From Microbacterium forte (lineage in GTDB: Bacteria; Actinomycetota; Actinomycetes; Actinomycetales; Microbacteriaceae), in the NCBI RefSeq assembly GCF_031885415.1, contig NZ_CP116871.1:3658001-3722000 (forward strand): a stretch of DNA of 64,000 nt, in the 5' to 3' direction. The translations under genes and the position numbers were made by a program. Numbering within the stretch: position 1 is the first letter of the stretch; the number at the start of each line of letters is the position of its first letter. A model generated the notes under the pieces. That model was not told where the DNA came from. It worked only from the letters and a program-made list of their open reading frames with translations, and did no database searches. This document shows positions 34,606 to 43,601 of this stretch, in pieces.

Positions 34606-35340
34606 ATGACCAGCATCGTCCGCGCCGACGGCCGTTCCACCGACCAGCTCCGCGAGATCACGATCGAGCGCGGATGGAGCAGCCACGCCGAGGGATCGGC
34701 CCTGATCAGCTTCGGCGGAACCAAGGTGCTGTGCACGGCGTCGTTCACGAACGGCGTTCCTCGCTGGCTCACCGGCAAGGGCAAGGGGTGGGTCACGGCC
34801 GAGTACTCGATGCTTCCTCGCGCGACGAACAGCCGCAACGACCGTGAGAGCGTCAAGGGCCGCATCGGCGGACGCACGCACGAGATCTCCCGACTGATCG
34901 GTCGCGCGCTTCGCGCCGTTGTCGACACCAAGGCTCTCGGCGAGAACACGATCGTCATCGACTGCGACGTGCTGCAGGCTGACGGAGGGACGCGCACGGC
35001 CGCGATCACCGGAGCATACGTCGCGCTGGCAGACGCGATCGAGTGGGGCCGGGAGAAGAAGTTCATCGGCAAGAACGCGACGCCGCTGCTCGATTCAGTG
35101 GCGGCGATCTCGGTCGGCATCATCGACGGCGAGCCCATGCTCGATCTCGCATACGTCGAGGACGTCCGCGCCGAGACCGACATGAACATCGTCGTCACCG
35201 GTCGTGGGCTCTTCGTCGAGGTGCAAGGCACGGCAGAGGGGGCGCCGTTCGACAAGCGCGAGCTCGACGCCCTGCTCGATCTGGGCGTCGCGGGCTGCGC
35301 CGACCTGAAGGACCACCAGCTGAAGGCTCTCGCGGGCTGA
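34606..35340 (+). CDS. rph: Ribonuclease PH
   Basis: Phosphorolytic 3'-5' exoribonuclease that trims tRNA 3' ends. At 244 residues it has the normal length, with [19 protein letters not shown], the arginine-rich [19 protein letters not shown], and the catalytic region [31 protein letters not shown] before the ATG supplies the ribosome binding site. The stop shares a base with the RdgB start (TGATG). Confidence 0.96.
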   Translation: MTSIVRADGRSTDQLREITIERGWSSHAEGSALISFGGTKVLCTASFTNGVPRWLTGKGKGWVTAEYSMLPRATNSRNDRESVKGRIGGRTHEISRLIGRALRAVVDTKALGENTIVIDCDVLQADGGTRTAAITGAYVALADAIEWGREKKFIGKNATPLLDSVAAISVGIIDGEPMLDLAYVEDVRAETDMNIVVTGRGLFVEVQGTAEGAPFDKRELDALLDLGVAGCADLKDHQLKALAG

Positions 35341-35933
35341 TGAGGGTCGTCCTGGCCACTCACAATCCGCACAAGGTCGCGGAGTTCCAGCAGATCGTGG
35401 CGTCTGCGCGCCCTGATCTCGAGATCATCGCGTATGACGGTCCGGAGCCGGTCGAGGACGGCGTCACGTTCGCCGAGAACGCGCTCATCAAGGCGCGCGC
35501 CGCTGCGCGGCACACGGGTCTCGCGGCCCTCGCGGACGACTCGGGCATCTGCGTCGATGTGCTCGGTGGATCGCCCGGGGTGTTCTCGGCCTATTGGGCG
35601 GGGCAGAAGAAGGACGCCGCGGCCAACCTCGAACTGCTACTCGACCAGCTGCATGACATCGCCGACCCGCATCGCGTCGCTCACTTCAACTCGACGATCG
35701 CACTCGTCACGCCGGATGGGCGCGAGCACGTGGTCGTGGGCAACTGGCCTGGTCGTCTCGCGACCGAGGCATCGGGCGGGGGCGGCTTCGGATACGACCC
35801 GATCTTCATCCCCGACGGCCAGGCCGCGGGGGCCGAGCGCACGGTCGGGGATCTCAGCGCGGAGGAGAAGCAGGCGCAGTCGCACCGCGCCCGCGCTTTC
35901 GTCGAGCTGCTGCCTCTGCTCGCTGATCTCTGA
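35340..35933 (+). CDS. rdgB: Non-canonical purine NTP pyrophosphatase (RdgB/HAM1)
   Basis: Hydrolyses dITP and XTP to keep them out of DNA. The 197 residues show the substrate loop LATHNPHKVAEF, the metal region TFAENALIKARAAA, ADDSGICVDVLGGSPGVFSA and the C-terminal GGFGYDPIF. Translationally coupled to RNase PH. Confidence 0.94.
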   Translation: MRVVLATHNPHKVAEFQQIVASARPDLEIIAYDGPEPVEDGVTFAENALIKARAAARHTGLAALADDSGICVDVLGGSPGVFSAYWAGQKKDAAANLELLLDQLHDIADPHRVAHFNSTIALVTPDGREHVVVGNWPGRLATEASGGGGFGYDPIFIPDGQAAGAERTVGDLSAEEKQAQSHRARAFVELLPLLADL

Positions 35934-35941
35934 GCCGAACG

Positions 35942-35983
35942 TAACCACTACGCTTGACGTACTTCACGCGTAGTGGTTATGGT
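35942..35983 (+). promoter_or_regulatory. Promoter with overlapping 12-bp operator palindrome
   Basis: TAACCACTACGC (35942-35953) and its reverse complement (35968-35979) are separated by 14 bases. TTGACG (35954-35959) is a good -35, and 18 bases on TATGGT (35978-35983) a fair -10. The right arm overlaps the -10, and the left arm abuts the -35. A repressor binding the dyad would block the promoter. The ATG follows 7 bases after the -10, so the mRNA is leaderless. Confidence 0.65.
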
Positions 35984-35990
35984 GGTCGGC

Positions 35991-36566
35991 ATGAGAGATC
36001 TCACCTACTACATCGGAGTGACCCTCGACGGGTTCATCGCAGGCCCCGACGATGAGGTCGATTTCTACCCGGTGACCCCTGCCTTCGCCGAAGTCCTGGG
36101 CACGGAGTTCGCCGACATCCAGCCGGCTCACGTCCGCGCGGCCGGCGGAGGCGAAGACGAACCGCTGACCCGGTTCGACACGGTCGTCATGGGACGACGC
36201 ACCTACGAGCCCGCGCAGGAGGTCGGCATCACCGATCCCTATGCGCACCTGCGCACGGTCGTGTTCAGCCGCTCGCTCGACGATCCGGGCGAAGCCAATG
36301 TCGAGGTCGTGAGCACCGATCCCGTCGCGCGGGTTCGGCAGCTCAAGGCGGAGGACGGGCTCGGCATCTATCTCGCGGGCGGTGCGTCGCTCGCGGGGGT
36401 CCTCCTCGATGAGATCGACCGGCTGATCGTCAAGAAGTACCCGGTGATCGCCGGCACCGGCATCCCGATGGCGCGCCACCCGTTCTCCCCGACGCGGTTC
36501 GCACTCGATCAGGTGCGCTCGTTCGACAACGGCTGCGTCGTGCTCGAGTACTCCCGGTCCCGCTGA
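35991..36566 (+). CDS. Dihydrofolate reductase-fold protein (RibD C-terminal family)
   Basis: A 191-residue protein starting MRDLTYYIGVTLDGFIAGPD, with the NADPH-binding segments VVMGRRTYEPA and IYLAGGASLAGVLLDEID. These are the marks of the DHFR/RibD_C superfamily of small reductases, mostly uncharacterised and not expected to make tetrahydrofolate. A start at 35973 would put the promoter inside the gene, so 35991 is preferred. The gene is alone and has a well-defined palindromic operator. Confidence 0.85.
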   Translation: MRDLTYYIGVTLDGFIAGPDDEVDFYPVTPAFAEVLGTEFADIQPAHVRAAGGGEDEPLTRFDTVVMGRRTYEPAQEVGITDPYAHLRTVVFSRSLDDPGEANVEVVSTDPVARVRQLKAEDGLGIYLAGGASLAGVLLDEIDRLIVKKYPVIAGTGIPMARHPFSPTRFALDQVRSFDNGCVVLEYSRSR

Positions 36567-36649
36567 CGAATCGACTACTGAGAATCATCACCATTCCCGA
36601 CTGGGTGGATCCCCGCCGACGCGCGTGAGAGCCGGTCTAGCCTGGAGAC

Positions 36650-37570
36650 ATGCACGATCATGCGCCCGCCGCCGGCGGCATCCGCTCGGCCAGCCATCGC
36701 CGCCTGCTGGCGATCTCGCTGACCCTGACCGCGACCATCATGGTCGTGCAGGTCGTGGGTGCGATCTTCACCGGTTCGCTCGCGCTGCTGGCCGACGCCG
36801 CCCACATGTTCACGGATGCGTCGGCTCTCGTGATCGCGCTCATCGCCGCCGCCGTCGCCGCGCGTCCGGCGGATGACCGACGCACTTTCGGATATCAGCG
36901 AGCCGAGGTGTTCGGAGCGCTGATCAACGCGATCATCCTGATCCTGCTTGCAGGCTGGGTCGCATTCGAAGCGGTGGGACGGCTGCTGAACCCGGGCGAG
37001 ACCGAGGTCGTGGGCGGGCTGATGCTGGTCGTCGCGGTCGTGGGCCTCGTCGCGAACGCGATCTCGATGTGGCTGCTCAGCCGAGCACAGCGCACCAGCA
37101 TCAATGTCCGCGGAGCCTACCTCGAGGTGATGGGCGACCTGATCGGGTCGGCGATGGTGATCATCGCCGCGATCGTGATCGTGACCACCGGATGGATGCC
37201 CGCGGATGCGATCGCCTCACTGATGATCGCGGTGCTGATCATCCCCCGGGCGATCTCGCTTCTTCGCGAGGTGTTCTCGGTGCTCTCCGAATCGGCCCCG
37301 AAGGGCACCGCGGTCAGCGAGATCCGCCAGCATCTGCTCGACTACGACGGCGTGATCGGAGTGCACGACGTGCATGTCTGGCAGCTCACGCGCGGGGCGC
37401 CCGTGTTCAGCGCACATGTCAGCGTGGACCCCGCGCTGCTGGCCGACGGACGCTCGACGAAGCTGCTCAGTGATCTGCAGTCGTGCCTGGCGCACCACTT
37501 CGATGTCGCGCATTCGACCTTCCAGATCGAGCCGGCCGAGCAGTCGGATTGCGAGCCGCATCACGCCTGA
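36650..37570 (+). CDS. Cation diffusion facilitator (zinc-type efflux transporter)
   Basis: A 306-residue exporter of Zn2+ or a similar ion. Histidine-containing N-terminus, six predicted membrane segments, and the metal site SLALLADAAHMFTDASAL in the second segment (HxxxD), mirrored in the fifth segment (MPADAIASLMIAVL, where the His is Ala). A cytosolic C-terminal domain carries GVHDVHVWQL. TAGCCT at 36638-36643 is 6 bases upstream of the ATG. GAGAATCATCACCATTCCC at 36581-36599 is an imperfect dyad that resembles a Zur/Fur-type site. Confidence 0.88.
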   Translation: MHDHAPAAGGIRSASHRRLLAISLTLTATIMVVQVVGAIFTGSLALLADAAHMFTDASALVIALIAAAVAARPADDRRTFGYQRAEVFGALINAIILILLAGWVAFEAVGRLLNPGETEVVGGLMLVVAVVGLVANAISMWLLSRAQRTSINVRGAYLEVMGDLIGSAMVIIAAIVIVTTGWMPADAIASLMIAVLIIPRAISLLREVFSVLSESAPKGTAVSEIRQHLLDYDGVIGVHDVHVWQLTRGAPVFSAHVSVDPALLADGRSTKLLSDLQSCLAHHFDVAHSTFQIEPAEQSDCEPHHA

Positions 37571-37574
37571 GGCG

Positions 37575-39563
37575 TCAGGCCTCGACGACGACCTCTGCGG
37601 GTGTCTTGTCGGGGCGCAGCCCTCGCCAACGCGAATGCCGGAGCACTCCGTCGGGCGTCCAGTTCGCGAACTCGACTTCGCCCACGAGCTCCGGCTCGAC
37701 CCACAGAGCGTCCGAGGCATCGAGAGCCGGGACGCCGTCGAGCGGCGCCGACTCGACGCGCAGTGTCGCGAGGCGAGCGAGCAGGTCGCGCAGCATCCGG
37801 TCGGTGAAGCCCGTGCCCACGCGACCGACGTACCTCAGCCGACCTTCGTCGGGTACCGCGAGCAGCAGTGAGCCGAACGTCCCCTCGCGGTCGCCCTTGC
37901 CCGGACGGATGCCGACGATCACGACCTCCTGCATCCGCGTGTGCTTGAGCTTGAGCCACGAAGGCGAGCGCTGACCAGGACGATAGCGGGACGCCGGATC
38001 CTTGACGACGACACCTTCGAGGCCGAACTCGTCGCTCGCAGCGAGAGCCGCATCGAGGTCGTCGAACACGGGCGGCACCTGCACGGGCGCGTCGAGGTCG
38101 GAGATGACGTCCTCGAGCAGGGTGCGTCGCTGCGAGAGCGGCATCGAGCTGAGGTCGTGGCCGTCGAGGTGCAGCAGATCGAAGACCATGTAGACGATCG
38201 GGGTGCGCACGACCTCGCGCTCGATCTCGCGCGGTCGAGTCAGGTGCATGCGGTTCTGCAGCATCGAGAAGCTCGGCCTGCCGTGCGCGTCGAACGCCAC
38301 GATCTCGCCGTCGATGATCGCGTCGGCCACCGGCAGGAAGGGCGCGCCGTCGGCCGTCAGCTCGGGGTACCGGGCTGTGATGTCTGTGCCGCTGCGGGCG
38401 TGCAGCAGCATCCGGCCGTCGGCCCAGGTGCCGATCGCGCGGATGCCGTCCCATTTGACCTCGACCCACGAGGGCGAGCTGAGGCCGCGCGCGATGGCCG
38501 GTGTGCCGTTCTCGGCGAGCATGGGGGAGACGGATGCAGGGGACCCTGGTGCGGACGCGCTCGCTGCCCCGGTTATTCGCGGTCGGTGACGCGGGAAAGC
38601 CGGTCGTGTGGCTGTCGTATCTGCGGGCACCTGCTCTGACTTCGCCTCGACCCGGCGCGGGCGCTCGGGGGGATGCTCGGTGCGAAGAGGTGCGAGTGGA
38701 TCCAGCCCCGATTCCGCCCGCTCGAGCACGCTCGCGAAGTCGAGCTGCGCCAGATCGGGATCGTCGAGCTCCTCCCAGGTGCGAGGCGCTGCCACCCACG
38801 GCTGCGCTCGTCCTCGCAGGGAGTACGGCGAGATCGTGGTCTTCTTGCCGTTGTTCTGGCTCCAGTCGAGGAAGACCTTGCCCCCGCGTGCGGCCTTGGC
38901 CATGGTGCTCGTGGCGAGATCCGGATGCTCGGTCTCGATGAGCCGGGCGATCTCCTTGACGACCGACGAGATCTCGTCGCTGGTCTGCTGACCCGGCAGC
39001 GCCGCGTACAGGTGGATGCCCTTGCTGCCGCTCGTGACGGGCACCGGCACGAGACCGATGTCAGTCAGCAGGGCGCGGGCGATGCGGGCGACCTCGGCGC
39101 ACTGCGCGAGCCCGACTCCGGGGCCAGGGTCGAGGTCGAGCACGAGACGATCGGGTGTGCCGGGCAGGCCATCCGTGTCGAAGCGCCACTGAGGAACATG
39201 GAGCTCGATCGCCGCGACCTGAGCGAGCCAGACCAGGGTCGGCACGTCCTCGACGAGGGGGTAGGCCTTGGGGCCGTCGGAGTGCTGGATCTCCTGTCGG
39301 GGTATCCAGCTCGGAGCGCCGGGTTCGAGCTGCTTCGTGAAGAACGCGTCGGCGGGAGCATCGGCGGTTCCGACTCCCTCGACCCAGCGCTTGCGGGTGA
39401 CCGGGCGTCCGTCGAGCAGCGGCAGGATGTGGGGCGCGATCGCCGTGTAGTAGGCGATGATCTCGCCCTTCGTGGTGCCGGTCTCGGGGTAGACGACCTT
39501 GTCGAGGTTCGTGATGCGCAGTCGACGACCGTCGATCTGCACGTTCTGCGCCTCCGGAGCCAT
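37575..39563 (-). CDS. ligD: Two-domain LigD: NHEJ polymerase plus ATP-dependent DNA ligase
   Basis: DNA end-joining enzyme of 662 residues. Residues 1 to about 290 are the primase-like polymerase domain, with the metal aspartates in VLDLDPGPGVG. A linker of about 50 residues follows. The ligase domain carries the adenylation lysine near residue 369 (VEVKWDGIRAIG) and EGVVVKDP; an OB-fold ends it. The 3'-phosphoesterase domain of mycobacterial LigD is absent. The ATG at 39563 is preceded by TACGCT (39570-39575) at 6 bases. An upstream extension to 39677 would run into the Ku gene. Divergent from Ku across 58 bases. Confidence 0.92.
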   Translation of the reverse strand: MAPEAQNVQIDGRRLRITNLDKVVYPETGTTKGEIIAYYTAIAPHILPLLDGRPVTRKRWVEGVGTADAPADAFFTKQLEPGAPSWIPRQEIQHSDGPKAYPLVEDVPTLVWLAQVAAIELHVPQWRFDTDGLPGTPDRLVLDLDPGPGVGLAQCAEVARIARALLTDIGLVPVPVTSGSKGIHLYAALPGQQTSDEISSVVKEIARLIETEHPDLATSTMAKAARGGKVFLDWSQNNGKKTTISPYSLRGRAQPWVAAPRTWEELDDPDLAQLDFASVLERAESGLDPLAPLRTEHPPERPRRVEAKSEQVPADTTATRPAFPRHRPRITGAASASAPGSPASVSPMLAENGTPAIARGLSSPSWVEVKWDGIRAIGTWADGRMLLHARSGTDITARYPELTADGAPFLPVADAIIDGEIVAFDAHGRPSFSMLQNRMHLTRPREIEREVVRTPIVYMVFDLLHLDGHDLSSMPLSQRRTLLEDVISDLDAPVQVPPVFDDLDAALAASDEFGLEGVVVKDPASRYRPGQRSPSWLKLKHTRMQEVVIVGIRPGKGDREGTFGSLLLAVPDEGRLRYVGRVGTGFTDRMLRDLLARLATLRVESAPLDGVPALDASDALWVEPELVGEVEFANWTPDGVLRHSRWRGLRPDKTPAEVVVEA

Positions 39564-39621
39564 AGCGCCAGCGTAGTCAAGGTACTGGCCCCCACCGGGG
39601 CGGCTGGTGTTCACTGGGGGC

Positions 39622-40476
39622 ATGAGAACGATCTGGAAGGGCGCGCTGACCTTCGGCCTCGTGAACGTGCCGGTCAAGGTGTATTCCGCGACTGAAGACC
39701 ACGACGTGCCGCTGCATCAGGTGCACGAGAAGGACGGCGGACGCATCCGGTATCAGCGCACGTGCGAGGTGTGCGGCGAGACCGTGGCCTACGCCGACAT
39801 CGATCGCGCCTACGTCGACGAGGGGCAGACGGTGGTTCTCACCAAGGAAGACCTGGCGGCGCTCCCGGCCGAGAAGAGCCGAGAGATCGACGTCGTCGAG
39901 TTCGTGCCCTCCGACCAGGTCGACCTGCTCACCCTCGACAAGCCGTATTACCTCGAGCCCGACTCGAAGTCGCCCAAGGCCTACGTGCTTCTGCGCAGGA
40001 CGCTCGAGCAGACCGACCGCACCGCGATCGTGCGGTTCACGCTCCGTCAGAAGACCCGCCTCGCTGCGCTCCGCGTGCGGGGCAAGGTGCTGGTGCTGCA
40101 GACGCTGCTGTGGGCCGATGAGGTGCGCGAGGCGGCGTTCCCGGCTCTGGATGAGGATGTGCGGATCTCTAAGAAGGAACTCGAGCTCTCGGCTTCACTC
40201 GTCGACAGCTACTCGGCCGACTTCGACCCCGAGTCGTTCGTCGACGAGTATCAGAAGGAGCTGCGCGCTCTGATCGACGCGAAGATCGAGGCGGGCGACA
40301 CGTTCGACGTCTCGGAGACCTTCGGCGAGGCCGAGGACGACTCGAAGAGCGGCGAGGTCATCGACCTGATGGAGGCGCTGCGCGCCAGCGTCGCTCGCAC
40401 GAAGGCCGCGCGCTCGGAGTCGTCAGATAAGAAGGAAAGCACCAAGAAGAGCCCGACCAAGAAGAAGGCGGGCTGA
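39622..40476 (+). CDS. ku: Ku protein (non-homologous end joining)
   Basis: Bacterial Ku homodimer subunit of 284 residues that binds DNA ends and recruits LigD. N-terminus MRTIWKGALTFGLVNVPVKV is diagnostic; the zinc-hook-like RTCEVCGETV follows, and the tail is Lys-rich (KKESTKKSPTKKKAG), as in mycobacterial Ku. The start at 39622 fits the family exactly; GTG at 39607 is less likely. The terminator stem includes its stop codon. Confidence 0.95.
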   Translation: MRTIWKGALTFGLVNVPVKVYSATEDHDVPLHQVHEKDGGRIRYQRTCEVCGETVAYADIDRAYVDEGQTVVLTKEDLAALPAEKSREIDVVEFVPSDQVDLLTLDKPYYLEPDSKSPKAYVLLRRTLEQTDRTAIVRFTLRQKTRLAALRVRGKVLVLQTLLWADEVREAAFPALDEDVRISKKELELSASLVDSYSADFDPESFVDEYQKELRALIDAKIEAGDTFDVSETFGEAEDDSKSGEVIDLMEALRASVARTKAARSESSDKKESTKKSPTKKKAG

Positions 40477-40490
40477 GTCCTCAGCCCGCC
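40467..40490. terminator. Hairpin between convergent ku and DedA genes
   Basis: GGCGGGCTGAG (40467-40477) pairs perfectly with CTCAGCCCGCC (40480-40490). The stem spans the ku stop codon. CTCTCTC follows on the plus strand. Confidence 0.8.
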
Positions 40491-40508
40491 TCTCTCAGTC
40501 GTTCGGGA

Positions 40509-41279
40509 TCAGTGCTTGCCGTCGCCGTCGAAGTCGGGAGCGCGGTCGAAGACCTCGGGGTCGAGCGCGAGCTCTTCGGCCTCGGCGGCGTCGGTCTCAC
40601 CCTCGCCGGCCGCAGCCTCCTTCTTGGCCTTGTGGCGCTCCGAGAAGTAGTGCCAGACGGTGATCAGCGCGGTGCCACCGACGGCAGCGAGGAGGATCAG
40701 GTCGATGTAGCTCTCGACGAAGTGCGCGACCGGCGGGATGAACCCGATGGCGTAGCCGAACATCGTCAGACCGAAGCCCCAGAGGATGGCGCCGATCAGG
40801 TTGTACAGCGTGTAGCGGCGCCACGGCATGTGGCCCACACCGGCCGCGACCGGGGCGAAGGTGCGCACGATCGGCACGAAACGGGCGAGGATGACCGTGA
40901 TGCCGCCGAAGCGCTCGAAGAAGGCGTTCGTCCGCTCGACGTTCTTCTTGCTGAAGAGCCCTGATTCCTTGCGTTCGAAGACTGCCGGTCCGCCCTTGTG
41001 GCCGATCAGATAGCCGACCTCACCGCCGACGAACGCCGACAGGCCGATGAGCAGTGCGACGATCCACACGTTGATGCCGAAGACTCCGTGCTCCGAACCC
41101 GCGAGCGGGTGCGACAGCAGGCCCGAGATCACGAGCAGCGTGTCGCCCGGAAGCAGGAACCCGACCAGCAGGCCCGTCTCGGCGAAGACGATGAAGCACA
41201 CCACGAGAAGCGCCCACGGCCCGGCCGATCCGATGATGGTGGCGGGGTCGAGCCAAGGGATGAGAGCGGCGTGATGCAT
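40509..41279 (-). CDS. DedA family membrane protein
   Basis: A 256-residue inner-membrane protein of the DedA/VTT group, linked in other bacteria to lipid flipping and membrane homeostasis. Hydrophobic segments flank the conserved block ETGLLVGFLLPGDTLLV, and FERFGGITVILARFVPIVRT is the re-entrant motif. The tail is acidic (DAAEAEELALDPEVFDRAPD). ATG at 41279; a longer reading runs into the tRNA gene. The gene lies directly downstream of the tRNA on the same strand and may share its transcript. Confidence 0.9.
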   Translation of the reverse strand: MHHAALIPWLDPATIIGSAGPWALLVVCFIVFAETGLLVGFLLPGDTLLVISGLLSHPLAGSEHGVFGINVWIVALLIGLSAFVGGEVGYLIGHKGGPAVFERKESGLFSKKNVERTNAFFERFGGITVILARFVPIVRTFAPVAAGVGHMPWRRYTLYNLIGAILWGFGLTMFGYAIGFIPPVAHFVESYIDLILLAAVGGTALITVWHYFSERHKAKKEAAAGEGETDAAEAEELALDPEVFDRAPDFDGDGKH

Positions 41280-41345
41280 GGATTTCCCGTCGTAGTGATG
41301 TGTGCGGCGGTACAGACACCTGTCGCGGGGAACACGACAGATCGG

Positions 41346-41427
41346 TGCGGAAGGTGGGACTTGAACCCACACGCCCTAGGGCACAGGAACCTAAATCCTG
41401 CGTGTCTGCCAATTCCACCACTCCCGC
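41346..41427 (-). tRNA. tRNA-Leu (anticodon TAG)
   Basis: The minus strand reads GCGGGAGTGGTGGAATTGGC at the 5' end and its acceptor arm pairs with CTTCCGC before the discriminator A at 41346 (one G-U). The anticodon stem is CAGGA/TCCTG with loop TTTAGGT, so the anticodon is TAG, reading CTA. A long variable arm (GCCCTAGGGC region) fits a class II leucine tRNA. The T loop is GGGTTCAAGTCCC. CCA is not encoded. TAGACT at 41439-41444 is a likely -10. Confidence 0.95.
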
Positions 41428-41547
41428 GCGGTGAGATAAGTCTACTGATCGGGGGATCCGTCGATGCTGGGGATCCGCCCGCAGCCCGAGCGCTGTCGCT
41501 GTGGATAACTCCGACGGGCGGCGCTCGATCCTTGCGAGGATGCTCGG

Positions 41548-42747
41548 GTGATCCCGCCTCCCGTCCTCGTCGCCGAGCGCGTGCGGCAGCGACTCCGCTC
41601 TGAGGGCACGGATCCGACATCCGATCCCGCGGCGGCGCGCGCCATCGCGCTGGCGGAGGTCCGCAGGTTCAACGATCTGGCGCTCGCACGGGGCGCGGCG
41701 ATGATCGACGACGAAGCCGCGTGCGTGCGCGACGTGCTCGCCTCGGTGAGCGGGTTCGGAGCGCTGCAGCCCTTTCTCGACGACCCGGAGATCGAGGAGA
41801 TCTGGCTCAACGGTCCCGAGAGCATCCACATCGCCCGCGGCGGAATCGCCGAACGCATCGAGCTGCGTCTCACCGACGCGGCCCTGCGCGAGCTCGTCGA
41901 ACGGATGCTGCAGTCGACCGGGCGCCGCGTCGACATCAGCCAGCCGTTCGTGGATGCGTCTCTTCCCGACGGATCCCGTCTGCATGTCGCGATCGCAGAT
42001 GTCGTCCGCGGATCGTGGTCGGTCAACATCCGCAAGTTCCTGCCGCGCTTTCGCACCCTCGACGCGCTGGTCGAGAACGAGGCTCTGACCGCAGAGCTCG
42101 GCGACCTGCTGCGCGAGGCGATGCGTGCGGGCAAGAGTGTCATCGTGTCGGGCGCCACCCATGCGGGCAAGACCACGTTCCTCGGTGCGCTGCTCGCCTC
42201 GTGCTCCGACCATCAGCGGATCATCACCGTCGAGGAGACATTCGAGCTCGCCGTGCAGGGGCCCGATGTCGTCTCCTTGCAGGGCCGTCAGGCGAGCCTC
42301 GAGGGAACGGGCGAGATCACGCTGCGCAGACTTGTGAAAGAGGCGCTGAGGATGCGGCCCGACCGCCTGGTGGTGGGCGAGGTCAGGGACGCGGAGGCGC
42401 TCGACCTCGTCCTCGCACTGAACACCGGTGTGCCAGGAGCAGCGACCGTGCACGCGAACTCCGCCGCCGAGGCGCTCGACAAGCTCACACTGCTGCCGCT
42501 CCTCGCCGGACGGAACATCGACCGATCGTTCATCGTGCCTGCACTCGCGGGAGCCGTCGATCTGGTCGTGCACTGCGTACGCGGCGACGACGGGGTCCGA
42601 CGGGTGGAGGAGGTCATCGCGCCCACCGGCGAGGTGATCGACGGTCGGATCGTCGCGAGAGAGGTTTACACCCGTGGCGGGCCCGCCGTCGCTGCCGGGA
42701 CGGCATGGCGACGCGGCAAGCTGATGAGGGTCGGAGGCACCCCATGA
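41548..42747 (+). CDS. tadA: Tad pilus secretion ATPase (TadA/CpaF)
   Basis: Type II/IV secretion ATPase of 399 residues that powers Flp pilus assembly. N-terminal domain has DDPEIEEIWLNGPESIHIAR. Walker A is GATHAGKTT near residue 202. The Asp box is ITVEETFELAV and Walker B is LRMRPDRLVVGEVRDAEA. C-terminal part ends normally. The GTG start is preceded by GAGGA at 7 bases. First gene of the Tad cluster; its stop overlaps the tadB start (ATGA). Confidence 0.93.
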   Translation: MIPPPVLVAERVRQRLRSEGTDPTSDPAAARAIALAEVRRFNDLALARGAAMIDDEAACVRDVLASVSGFGALQPFLDDPEIEEIWLNGPESIHIARGGIAERIELRLTDAALRELVERMLQSTGRRVDISQPFVDASLPDGSRLHVAIADVVRGSWSVNIRKFLPRFRTLDALVENEALTAELGDLLREAMRAGKSVIVSGATHAGKTTFLGALLASCSDHQRIITVEETFELAVQGPDVVSLQGRQASLEGTGEITLRRLVKEALRMRPDRLVVGEVRDAEALDLVLALNTGVPGAATVHANSAAEALDKLTLLPLLAGRNIDRSFIVPALAGAVDLVVHCVRGDDGVRRVEEVIAPTGEVIDGRIVAREVYTRGGPAVAAGTAWRRGKLMRVGGTP

Positions 42748-43601
42748 CGGTGCTGCTCGGAGCGATGCTCGCCGCCGGCGTGCTGTTGTGCACGTCGCCA
42801 TGGCTGTGGCCTCCACGTCCGGAGGAAGAGAAGGTCAGACGCCGCGGCCATCTCTCTCGGTTGCTCGAAGAGGGTGGTCTCGCCGCCGTCAGCCCGCGCA
42901 CACTTCTGTCGGTGATGGCGACGGTCGCGCTCGCCGCAGCGTCCCTCGTCTGGCTTCTCACGGCGATTCCCCTCCTGGCCGGGTTGGCAGGCGCGGCTGC
43001 AGCGGTGGCACCGATCGTGTTCGCACGATCGCGGCGGATGCGGCTGCGCAAACAGCGGCGACAACTCTGGCCCGACGTCTGCGATCTCCTGATCGCCTCC
43101 ATCCGCGTGGGGCTGTCGCTGCCTGATGCCGTCGCGAGCCTGGCCGAGTCGTCGCCGTCGATGATCCGGCCCGCCTTCATCGTGTTCGCCAGGGATCTGC
43201 GCGCCACCGGTCGATTCGAGACGAGCCTCGATCGACTGAAGTCCGCGCTGGCCGATCCCATCGCCGACCGGATCATCGAGACGCTGCGCATGGCAAGACA
43301 GGTCGGGGGAACCGAGCTCACCGGCGTGCTGCGCGCGCTGTCGTCGTCGGTTCGCGCAGACGCTGTGCTGCGCGGCGAGGTCGAGGCCCGGCAGTCATGG
43401 ATCCGCGGCGCGGCCGTGCTCGGCGCCGTGGCGCCCTGGGTGATCCTCTGTCTGCTCGTGCTGCGCCCCGAGGGTGCTGCCGCCTACGGCACCGCGGAGG
43501 GGATGCTGGTGATCTTCCTCGGTGCTGCCGTGTCGGTGACCGCGTACCGCATCATGATCCACATCGGTCGTCTGCCCGAGCCGGGGAGGTGGTTCGGGTG
43601 A
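42744..43601 (+). CDS. tadB: Tad pilus assembly membrane protein TadB
   Basis: A 285-residue GspF-like inner-membrane protein of the pilus platform. Hydrophobic segments are at the N-terminus and about 55-90, then a cytosolic T2SF domain (LWPDVCDLLIASIRVGLSLP) and a terminal membrane pair. The ATG overlaps the tadA stop. The longer frame opening at 41721 runs across tadA out of phase and is rejected. Confidence 0.87.
   Translation: MTVLLGAMLAAGVLLCTSPWLWPPRPEEEKVRRRGHLSRLLEEGGLAAVSPRTLLSVMATVALAAASLVWLLTAIPLLAGLAGAAAAVAPIVFARSRRMRLRKQRRQLWPDVCDLLIASIRVGLSLPDAVASLAESSPSMIRPAFIVFARDLRATGRFETSLDRLKSALADPIADRIIETLRMARQVGGTELTGVLRALSSSVRADAVLRGEVEARQSWIRGAAVLGAVAPWVILCLLVLRPEGAAAYGTAEGMLVIFLGAAVSVTAYRIMIHIGRLPEPGRWFG

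Noticed and set aside
41721..43601. 626-codon frame covering tadA and tadB
   Set aside because: Its first half is an out-of-phase reading of tadA; only the part from 42744 is a real gene.
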